Shown one piece after another: positions 1 through 5,454 of a stretch of DNA of 6,065 nt. Under the pieces are notes generated by a model. It ran no database searches, was not told the origin of the DNA, and worked only from the letters and a program-made list of their open reading frames with translations. The stretch's first letter is position 1, and every line of letters begins with the position of its first letter. The translations under genes and the position numbers were made by a program. Source of the stretch: Cytophagales bacterium (lineage in GTDB: Bacteria > Bacteroidota > Bacteroidia > Cytophagales > Cyclobacteriaceae). The stretch spans positions 1 to 6,065 of the forward strand of contig JAJCYK010000303.1 of the NCBI GenBank assembly GCA_029262935.1. Direction: 5' to 3'.

Positions 1-888
1 GTACTTGGAGAGCAAACAGGAGTAGAAGTATACGCAGAGCCCGATCTTAAGGATCCTTTAAAGATAGCGTCCAATGCCTTAAAATACGCAAAGGAGCAGA
101 ACAAAAAAGTGCTTATTGTGGATACCGCCGGGCGTTTGGCGGTGGATGAAGAAATGATGGATGAGATTTCCCAATTAAAGGAAAAGCTTCAGCCTTCTGA
201 AACCTTGTTTGTGGTGGACGCTATGACCGGTCAAGATGCCGTAAATACCGCCAAAACATTTAATGATCGTCTTGATTTTGATGGGGTGGTCCTCACCAAA
301 TTGGATGGTGATACCCGTGGTGGAGCCGCCTTGTCCATTCGATCAGTAGTACAAAAGCCCATTAAGTTTATCAGTATGGGTGAAAAGATGGATGCCATCG
401 ATATTTTTCATCCCAATCGTATGGCCCAACGCATACTGGGCATGGGAGACGTGGTTTCATTAGTAGAAAAAGCCCAAGAGGTTTTTGACGAAGATGAAGC
501 GCAACGACTTCAAAAACAGATTCGAAAAAATCAATTCAATTTCGATGACTTTCTTTCTCAATTACAGCAGATCAAGAAAATGGGTAACATTAAAGATCTT
601 GTAGGGATGATTCCAGGTATGGGAAAGGCCGTTAAAGATGTAGATATCGACGACGACAGCTTCAAACCAATTGAAGCTATTATTCGCAGCATGACACCCT
701 ATGAACGGGCCCATCCGGACACTTTAAATGGAAGTAGAAAGAAAAGGATTGCGACTGGAAGTGGAACCTCAGTTCAAGAAATCAATAACTTACTTAAGCA
801 ATTCAATGGCATGCGCAAAATGATGCGTACTATGAACAAAATGAGTGGATCAAAAAGAGGTTTGGCTAACTTGAATCCTTTTGGTTAA
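1..888 (+). CDS. ffh: Signal recognition particle protein Ffh (SRP54), 5'-truncated
   Basis: The frame is open from the first base, so the gene begins outside the window; the GTG at 109 is an internal valine, not a start. Ffh is the SRP GTPase that binds signal sequences on nascent chains together with 4.5S RNA and docks to FtsY at the inner membrane. The 295 visible residues hold the G3 motif DTAGR (residues 41-45), the FVVDAMTGQDA segment, G4 TKLDGD (about 295-312 nt), the GGAALS segment and the GEK loop of the NG domain. The methionine-rich M domain follows, with the RNA-binding stretch SMTPYER and SRKKRIATGSG (from about nt 733). By comparison with the usual length of about 450 residues, roughly 150 N-terminal residues, including the P-loop, are missing. 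The C-terminal tail after the M domain is short and ends NPFG. The gene converges on pdhB, and the last four bases overlap it. The identification is essentially certain. Confidence 0.97.
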   Translation, partial: VLGEQTGVEVYAEPDLKDPLKIASNALKYAKEQNKKVLIVDTAGRLAVDEEMMDEISQLKEKLQPSETLFVVDAMTGQDAVNTAKTFNDRLDFDGVVLTKLDGDTRGGAALSIRSVVQKPIKFISMGEKMDAIDIFHPNRMAQRILGMGDVVSLVEKAQEVFDEDEAQRLQKQIRKNQFNFDDFLSQLQQIKKMGNIKDLVGMIPGMGKAVKDVDIDDDSFKPIEAIIRSMTPYERAHPDTLNGSRKKRIATGSGTSVQEINNLLKQFNGMRKMMRTMNKMSGSKRGLANLNPFG

Positions 889-1862
889 CGATACATAACC
901 GCATTGATAGCGTCTACCGTTCTTTTTACATTTGGTAAAATGACTTCAATTAAAGTTGGAGCATAGGGTAGTGGAACGTCCATACTGTTTACCCGAGTTA
1001 CGGGAGCATCTAAGTAATCAAAGGCATTTTTTTGAATATGATAGGCTATTTCCGTAGTAATGGATGCTAAAGGCCAAGTCTCTTCCAAGATGACCAATCG
1101 GTTGGTCTTTTTGACAGAATCCACAATTTTTTGGTAATCAATAGGTCGCACTGTTCGGAGATCAATTACTTCGACAGATACGTTCTCCTTAGCCATAGCC
1201 TGAGCTACTTCGTGGGCGATTTTCATCATTTTTCCGAAGGAGACCAGGGTTACATCGTTTCCTTCTTTAACCACCTTAGCCTCTCCAATAGGTATCAAAT
1301 ACTCGTTTTCAGGAACTTGCCCCTTATCGCCGTACATCAATTCGGATTCCATATAAATCACTGGATCATCATCTCTAATACTGGACTTTAATAAACCTTT
1401 GGCGTCATAGGGATTGGAGGGTACCACTACTTTTAATCCCGGGCAATTAGCGAACCAATTCTCGAAGTTCTGCGAGTGTTGGGAACTTAACATGCCCGCA
1501 TTACCCGTAGGTCCACGAAATACGATAGGCACGGGGAACTGTCCCCCAGACATCGACATCATTTTGGCAGCACCATTAATAATCTGATCGATGGCCACCA
1601 AGGAAAAATTGAAGGTCATAAACTCGATGATGGGTCGAAGCCCATTCATAGCCGCACCTACGCCTAGGCCAGCAAAGCCCAATTCCGATATTGGTGTATC
1701 TATTACCCGTTCGGCTCCAAATTCGTCCAGCATACCTTGGCTAACTTTATAGGCACCATTGTACTCGGCAACCTCTTCTCCCATAAGGAATATTTTCTCA
1801 TCCCTACGCATCTCCTCATTCATGGCTTCTCTTAGGGCTTCTCGAAATTGAATCTCTCTCAT
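885..1862 (-). CDS. pdhB: Pyruvate dehydrogenase E1 component, beta subunit
   Basis: This is the beta chain of the heterotetrameric thiamine-diphosphate E1 enzyme, which decarboxylates pyruvate and acetylates E2 lipoyl groups to feed acetyl-CoA into the TCA cycle in the cytoplasm. Its 325 residues match the full length of the family. Visible landmarks are the TPISE segment with the cofactor-activating Glu60, GFAGLGVGAAM (62-72), PIIEFMTFNFS (77-87), VFRGPTG (114-120), SQHSQ with His129, ILEETW (258-263) and the C-terminal transketolase domain with RTVRP (236-240). EFMTFNF and the ELMYG at 174-178 favour pyruvate over branched-chain 2-oxo acid dehydrogenase. The ATG at 1862 gives the usual MREIQFREAL N-terminus. 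No Shine-Dalgarno sequence is present. A good promoter lies just upstream and a terminator lies beyond that, so the gene appears to be transcribed alone. No gene for the alpha subunit, E2 or E3 is in the window. Confidence 0.96.
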   Translation of the reverse strand: MREIQFREALREAMNEEMRRDEKIFLMGEEVAEYNGAYKVSQGMLDEFGAERVIDTPISELGFAGLGVGAAMNGLRPIIEFMTFNFSLVAIDQIINGAAKMMSMSGGQFPVPIVFRGPTGNAGMLSSQHSQNFENWFANCPGLKVVVPSNPYDAKGLLKSSIRDDDPVIYMESELMYGDKGQVPENEYLIPIGEAKVVKEGNDVTLVSFGKMMKIAHEVAQAMAKENVSVEVIDLRTVRPIDYQKIVDSVKKTNRLVILEETWPLASITTEIAYHIQKNAFDYLDAPVTRVNSMDVPLPYAPTLIEVILPNVKRTVDAINAVMYR

Positions 1863-1885
1863 CGTATTGGCTTTATTGTGGCTGT

Positions 1886-1916
1886 CAAAATTATGAATTA
1901 GTGCTTAATTAACAAA
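1886..1916 (-). promoter_or_regulatory. Bacteroidota-type promoter for pdhB
   Basis: Read on the minus strand, TTTG (1916-1913) is followed after 19 nt by TAATTTTG (1893-1886). This is a full match to the Bacteroidota housekeeping sigma pattern of TTTG, about 19-21 nt, then TAnnTTTG. The element ends 23 nt before the pdhB ATG, implying a leader of fewer than about 20 nt. It sits just after the terminator of the upstream lipoprotein gene. The match is seen directly; activity is inferred. Confidence 0.7.
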
Positions 1917-1930
1917 CTCAAACGGATACA

Positions 1931-1968
1931 ATAAAAAAGCCCTGTAGTAGAATCTACCACAGGGCTTT
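1931..1968 (-). terminator. Rho-independent terminator of the OmpA/TPR lipoprotein gene
   Basis: On the minus strand a 15-bp stem, AAAGCCCTGTGGTAG (1968-1954) with CTACTACAGGGCTTT (1950-1936), closes over a 3-nt loop and runs into TTTTTT. The one imperfect position (1958 with 1946) is a G-U pair in minus-strand RNA but an A-C mismatch in plus-strand RNA. The signal is therefore directed to the minus strand. It begins 18 nt past the lipoprotein stop codon and lies just ahead of the pdhB promoter, which should isolate the two genes transcriptionally. Confidence 0.92.
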
Positions 1969-1985
1969 CATTATAGCTTAATTGT

Positions 1986-3752
1986 CTATTTCAAAGCGTC
2001 AATAAATCCTGGGTTGCTCTTAACAGATAAGAACTCAAGATCACCGGCAGCCATTTCTTTAATAGAAGCGTCAGCTTGCGCCGCTTGGGCCAAGTGCTGA
2101 ACAGCTTGATCAGCGTTACCTAAACGAGCTGAAGCAATTGCCGCAGCATAGTGGGCCATGGCGTCGTTTTCAACTTCACCAAACGAAGTCAACGCGTTTT
2201 GGTAGTCCTTGCTAAGCAATTGTGCCAAACCTTTGTTGTATACGTTTTCACTGCTTTCTTTGGAACTAGATAAAGACTTGATAGCCGCGTCGTAGTTTCC
2301 TTGACGAAGTTCTACTAGTCCTTTCACACCGTTGATTTCAGCAGATAACTGATTTGATGGATTCATAGAAAGCGCTTTACCTACCGCCTCAGCAGCTTTG
2401 TCTACGTTACCCTGTACCAGGTAAATAGAGGCTAAGTTGTTGTAAGACTCTGCGTTTTCTTGCTTGCGATTGGCTAACTCAAACTGAGTAACTGCTTTTT
2501 CCAACATTTCAGTATCCATGGATTTCATGGCTTTTTCCAAATAAACAGCACCTAGGTTGTTGTGTGAAGCCCAGCTGTCGTTCTTTTTAGTAGCCGCCAT
2601 GTAAATGCTTTCCTTTTCGTCCAACGAAGGAGTTAAGGTAGCAGCATATCCTAATTCTTGGTCATTTAAAGTATCAGCAGAAACAGATCCGCCGGCAACT
2701 CCTTTGGCCAACACGGCAATTTCGGAATCAGACTTTTTCTCAAGAACAGTAAGTACTTCAGTCTTAGCAGTTCTTAATTTAGGGTATACATCACGGAAGA
2801 CTTTTCGATAAGCGGCTACTTTGTGTAAAGCATCCTCTTTTTCTTCAAATGAACCAGAGCCATCAACAATATTGCGGATCGTGGTTTTGTCTTCGTCTGA
2901 AACACCTTCATATCCGTTTAGAATTTCTTTGAATTCTACCCAGTCTTCTACTACGGGCTTCAAGATAAAGTTGATTGAATCGGCCATTCCTTCGTAATCG
3001 TATCGTCGCATTTGACGATCATAGAACGCTTGGATGGCTTCAGCACGGTCCTGAGAAAGTCGAGAATTAACTCGCTCTGCACCTTCTGGTGAATGAGTAC
3101 CTGTTATAGTAACAGTACGTGTAACGTTCTTCTCTGCTAGGAATGCATCAAAATCCTTACCTCTATCGCTTCTTCTTTCTGAGCTTCTTAATACGGAGCT
3201 ACCTTGTAAGAAGTAAAAACCAACATTAGTAGGAATCAGTTCTTCTTGATTGTTGTATCCATGAGGAGCGTAAGCTGCATAAGCAACGGGCTTATATAGC
3301 TGAGAAGTAGTAATTACTCCTCTGGCAACTTCCAGTCGTTCAGAAGCCTTTTCTTTTCCACTCTTAGGGTCAGATGCAACCCCTTGAATTTTCAAGCTTC
3401 CAGACTTCATTGCTTCCTCGTATGGCATAGAGAAGCTAGCGCTTTTGCTAGGTTGCTCTGTATCGTAATTCGGAAATTGTTCGCGGCTGAAATCAACCCC
3501 GTCAAATCCATGTTCTTTGTCCCCGTATTCGTAAAACGTTTTTACGGTATATACTTTTCCCTTTTTAAGCATTTTTACAGGAATCTTCGCAGACATATCA
3601 AAGTCTACGGTGTTTCCATGCAACTCAAGGGGTGAAGGGGCTACAGTCAGTTCTTGTTCCTGAGACATCTTAACCATCTGGCTAAGAGAACATCCGGAAA
3701 AAAGCAGCGTGGCTATAAGAACTGCATAAATAAAGTTTCCTTTCTGAGTCAT
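1986..3752 (-). CDS. Lipoprotein with OmpA-like domain and C-terminal TPR repeats
   Basis: This 588-residue envelope protein has an N-terminal lipoprotein signal: Lys4, a hydrophobic core at residues 7-18, and a lipobox ending FSGC with Cys21 as the lipidation site. Phe at -3 is a variant of the lipobox. No acidic cluster follows Cys21, so the known surface-export signal of Bacteroidota lipoproteins is not evident and a periplasm-facing location is likelier. Residues about 40-150 look like a beta-rich N-terminal region. An OmpA-like domain follows at about 175-330, with ITGTHSPEG and NSRLSQDRAEAI at 216-240. It is interrupted by an acidic, helical insert before a terminal VYPKLRTAKTEV segment (322-333). 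About five TPR-like helical hairpins fill residues 392-562, clearest at AESYNNLASIYLVQGNVDKA. The family role is probably as an envelope scaffold or peptidoglycan-proximal assembly protein. The exact function is unknown and no gene name is justified. It has its own promoter and terminator and is divergent from the PspC-like gene. Confidence 0.88.
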   Translation of the reverse strand: MTQKGNFIYAVLIATLLFSGCSLSQMVKMSQEQELTVAPSPLELHGNTVDFDMSAKIPVKMLKKGKVYTVKTFYEYGDKEHGFDGVDFSREQFPNYDTEQPSKSASFSMPYEEAMKSGSLKIQGVASDPKSGKEKASERLEVARGVITTSQLYKPVAYAAYAPHGYNNQEELIPTNVGFYFLQGSSVLRSSERRSDRGKDFDAFLAEKNVTRTVTITGTHSPEGAERVNSRLSQDRAEAIQAFYDRQMRRYDYEGMADSINFILKPVVEDWVEFKEILNGYEGVSDEDKTTIRNIVDGSGSFEEKEDALHKVAAYRKVFRDVYPKLRTAKTEVLTVLEKKSDSEIAVLAKGVAGGSVSADTLNDQELGYAATLTPSLDEKESIYMAATKKNDSWASHNNLGAVYLEKAMKSMDTEMLEKAVTQFELANRKQENAESYNNLASIYLVQGNVDKAAEAVGKALSMNPSNQLSAEINGVKGLVELRQGNYDAAIKSLSSSKESSENVYNKGLAQLLSKDYQNALTSFGEVENDAMAHYAAAIASARLGNADQAVQHLAQAAQADASIKEMAAGDLEFLSVKSNPGFIDALK

Positions 3753-3786
3753 GATAAAAAAATTTGTTATAGTTCTAATGTAAAGG

Positions 3787-3817
3787 CAAAATTATCGTTA
3801 TAATATTACTAAAGCAA
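3787..3817 (-). promoter_or_regulatory. Bacteroidota-type promoter for the OmpA/TPR lipoprotein
   Basis: On the minus strand TTG (3817-3815) is followed after 20 nt by TAATTTTG (3794-3787), a full match to the TTG / TAnnTTTG pattern. The -7 octamer is identical to that of the pdhB promoter. The element ends 34 nt before the ATG at 3752. The -33 box lies inside the 19-bp dyad at 3810-3828, so a protein bound there could affect this promoter. Confidence 0.7.
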
Positions 3818-3828
3818 TTTATGCTTTA
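3810..3828. promoter_or_regulatory. Inverted repeat between divergent promoters, possible operator
   Basis: TAAAGCA (3810-3816), a 5-nt spacer ATTTA, then TGCTTTA (3822-3828) form a perfect 7-bp dyad. It covers the -33 box of the lipoprotein promoter and lies about 20 nt upstream of the -33 box of the PspC-like gene. There is no T-run and it is not at a gene end, so it is not a terminator. An operator is an inference; in AT-rich DNA a dyad of this size can arise by chance. Confidence 0.3.
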
Positions 3829-3846
3829 AAAAATTGATTCTGTGAC

Positions 3847-3878
3847 TTGTTTTTGGGCTTTGTTGATAGCTATATTTG
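3847..3878 (+). promoter_or_regulatory. Bacteroidota-type promoter for the PspC-like gene
   Basis: TTG (3847-3849) is followed after 21 nt by TATATTTG (3871-3878), which fits TTG / TAnnTTTG. Only 16 nt separate its end from the ATG at 3895, so the 5' leader would be about ten bases. The leader is A-rich without a Shine-Dalgarno sequence, as is common in this phylum. A second TTG at 3853-3855 would leave only 15 nt and is less suitable. Confidence 0.68.
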
Positions 3879-3894
3879 TAAAAAATAACTCTAA

Positions 3895-4110
3895 ATGAAA
3901 AAAATTCAACAATATTTTGAGTCTCAAGCTTTTGGAGTATGTACAAAATTAGGTGAAAAACTTAGAATTCCAACCTCCAGTATACGAATATTTTTCATCT
4001 ACTCCTCCTTTTTAACTGTAGGATCGCCTATAATATTGTATTTAAGTTTAGCTTTTGTAATGAATTTTAGAAAGCACCTGCGTCGAAAACACAACTCTAT
4101 TTGGTACTAG
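3895..4110 (+). CDS. Small PspC-domain membrane protein
   Basis: This 71-residue protein consists almost entirely of one PspC (phage shock protein C) domain. Visible landmarks are FGVCTKLGEKLRIPTSSIRIFFIY (residues 13-36), the TVGSP turn and LYLSLAFVM (48-56), followed by a basic tail RKHLRRKH. The helices at about 29-42 and 44-56 should insert in the inner membrane, with the basic tail probably cytoplasmic. In proteobacteria PspC senses envelope stress with PspB and controls PspF. Those partners are not in the window, and many Bacteroidota carry short stand-alone PspC proteins of this type whose role is not settled, so the name pspC is not assigned. The ATG is supported by the promoter just upstream and the MKKIQQYFE start typical of the short forms. 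It is divergent from the lipoprotein gene, and its stop lies 9 nt from the convergent glycosyltransferase stop. Confidence 0.85.
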   Translation: MKKIQQYFESQAFGVCTKLGEKLRIPTSSIRIFFIYSSFLTVGSPIILYLSLAFVMNFRKHLRRKHNSIWY

Positions 4111-4119
4111 GTGATCTGG

Positions 4120-5118
4120 CTATAGATTTTTAAAGTATTTGCGGCCCAAAACAAAATAATCCCACACAATGATTCTATTGTGCAATTTCACAACATTTGT
4201 GGTGCCAGCGTCAGCCCGTTTACGCCATGTCTTAGGTATGCTCAATATAAAAGCAAATTCAGCACGAACAACGGCCCAAAAATGTCCCCATGAACCTTTA
4301 ATCAGAAAACGTAAAGCCGCTATCCCATCCAACCACATGCGCAAGGGCAATTTCCATATCAATTGAATAAAAGTGCTGTTTTTTAGTATTAGGCTCAGAC
4401 CGTTTCTAAAATTAAGAAAGGTCTTATACGCGTTGGTACTGGCTAAGGTACCACCTCCCACATGATATACCGTACTGTCTCCTACATAAGCTACTAAATG
4501 TCCCGCTTTTTGGCTTCGCCAACACAGGTCGATTTCTTCCATATGGGCAAAGAAATCTTCGTCAAATCCACCAAGTTGCCGGAACAAGGACCGGCGAATA
4601 GCCATACATGCACCTCCAGCCCAAAAGATTAATTGATTGTCATCGTATTGCCCCTCATCAGCTTCCAAGGTATCAAACAACCGGCCTCGACAATAGGGAT
4701 AACCTAAGATATCTAAAAATCCACCTGCCGCTCCCGCGTAGTCAAAGCGTTGAGGGTCTTGATGTGAACGAATTTTTGGTTGACAAATACCAACCTCCGG
4801 ATGATCATGTAGGTATTTTATGATTGGTCCAGTCCAGTTAGGGGTCACTTGCACATCCGAGTTCAGTAAAATGTAATACTCCGCATCAATAGATTGCAGT
4901 CCTCGATTGTATCCGCCACTAAAGCCGAAGTTTTGATTTAATCTAACCAATTCAACTTCGGGAAAGGTACTGTTTAAATAGGTTACGGACTGATCAGTTG
5001 AACAATTGTCAATGACCACAACTTGGTAACCGTCGTTATTTTCAACTACAGCAGGTAAAAATTGTTTAAGGTAGGAAAGTCCGTTGTAGTTCAGGATTAC
5101 GACTGCGGTATTATCCAT
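4120..5118 (-). CDS. Family 2 glycosyltransferase (WbbL/rhamnosyltransferase-like)
   Basis: This 332-residue GT-A fold enzyme is expected to transfer a sugar from a nucleotide donor onto a polysaccharide or lipid-linked acceptor at the cytoplasmic face of the inner membrane. It opens with VVILNYNG (6-13). The donor-binding Asp lies in VVIDNCSTDQS (34-44), and NQNFGFSGGYNRG (61-73) follows. The metal-site region LLNSDV (84-89) has NSD in place of the usual DxD, as is common in this subgroup. WAGGACMAIRR (167-176) and the catalytic-base region HMEEIDLCWR (192-201) complete the fold. Residues 245-300 form hydrophobic and basic helices likely to associate with the membrane. Its ATG overlaps the ybaB stop by 8 nt, and a GGAAG at 5131-5127, 8 nt before the start, resembles a Shine-Dalgarno sequence, so translation is probably coupled to ybaB. 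Donor and acceptor cannot be read from the sequence. No clear terminator follows the stop. Confidence 0.9.
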   Translation of the reverse strand: MDNTAVVILNYNGLSYLKQFLPAVVENNDGYQVVVIDNCSTDQSVTYLNSTFPEVELVRLNQNFGFSGGYNRGLQSIDAEYYILLNSDVQVTPNWTGPIIKYLHDHPEVGICQPKIRSHQDPQRFDYAGAAGGFLDILGYPYCRGRLFDTLEADEGQYDDNQLIFWAGGACMAIRRSLFRQLGGFDEDFFAHMEEIDLCWRSQKAGHLVAYVGDSTVYHVGGGTLASTNAYKTFLNFRNGLSLILKNSTFIQLIWKLPLRMWLDGIAALRFLIKGSWGHFWAVVRAEFAFILSIPKTWRKRADAGTTNVVKLHNRIIVWDYFVLGRKYFKNL

Positions 5119-5449
5119 TCAGTATACTTCCAATGTCAAGTCCGGGTATATTAGGTAATAGGCCTTCAGTACTTTCTTTCATCACTTGTTTGGCTTGTTC
5201 CTCAACGGCCTCGCTGGCTTTATTTACGGCAGCAATTATAAGATCCTTGCGCATTTCGGCGTCTTCAGGTCCGTTTAATGAGTCGTCAATAATTAAATCC
5301 ACTAACATTTTTTTTCCATTAACTACCGCCTTAACCAGTCCTGCTCCAGCCTCTCCACTGGCAGTCATGTTTACCAGGTTCTCCTGCGCGCTTTTTATCT
5401 TACTCTGAGCCTCTTTTATTTGGCCCATGATTTTCATCATATCAAACAT
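5111..5449 (-). CDS. YbaB/EbfC family nucleoid-associated protein
   Basis: This 112-residue protein matches the usual family length. YbaB/EbfC proteins form tweezer-like dimers that bind DNA in the cytoplasm and affect nucleoid organisation and gene expression. An N-terminal amphipathic helix rich in Met, Lys and Gln (residues 2-28) leads into the signature SGEAGAGLVKAVVNG (31-45). A beta strand LVDLIIDDSL (49-58), the helix MRKDLIIAAVNKASEAVEEQ (66-85) and a loose Pro/Gly-rich tail follow. The family's most familiar context is dnaX-ybaB-recR. Here it instead lies 5 nt after the stop of a T9SS-sorted surface protein and overlaps a glycosyltransferase start by 8 nt, so the three genes are probably co-transcribed. 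No Shine-Dalgarno sequence precedes the ATG. The family assignment is firm; a specific role in this organism is not shown. Confidence 0.93.
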   Translation of the reverse strand: MFDMMKIMGQIKEAQSKIKSAQENLVNMTASGEAGAGLVKAVVNGKKMLVDLIIDDSLNGPEDAEMRKDLIIAAVNKASEAVEEQAKQVMKESTEGLLPNIPGLDIGSILNG

Positions 5450-5454
5450 AAAAT

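Noticed and set aside
109..111. GTG as the start of ffh
   Set aside because: The frame is open back to base 1 and the upstream residues match the conserved Ffh sequence before DTAGR, so the gene is truncated by the window edge.
883..900. Short inverted repeat GGTTA / TAACC at the ffh-pdhB junction, possible bidirectional terminator
   Set aside because: The stem is only 5 bp with an 8-nt loop, is not GC-rich, and no T-run follows on either strand.
1131..1391. Plus-strand open frame antisense to pdhB
   Set aside because: It lies wholly inside a certain gene, its translation resembles no protein family, and no promoter or start signal precedes it.
2605..2811. Plus-strand open frame antisense to the lipoprotein gene
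   Set aside because: It is short, low-complexity in character, and fully contained in a well-supported gene. The same applies to the antisense frame at 3384-3635.
4092..4130. TCTAT / ATAGA repeat followed by TTTTT near the PspC-like stop, possible terminator
   Set aside because: The stem is 5 bp, all but one pair A-T, with a loop of more than 20 nt, which is too weak for intrinsic termination.
4169..4366. Plus-strand open frames antisense to the glycosyltransferase (also 4608-4823)
   Set aside because: Their translations look like the reverse of conserved glycosyltransferase coding sequence and show no domain, promoter or leader of their own.
5133..5408. Plus-strand open frame antisense to ybaB
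   Set aside because: It is a Ser/Ala-rich shadow of the ybaB coding strand with no independent support.
5443..5450. TATGTTTG on the minus strand, a match to the TAnnTTTG promoter box, at the ybaB start
   Set aside because: It contains the ybaB ATG itself and has no TTG at 17-23 nt upstream, so it is a coincidence of the start codon context.
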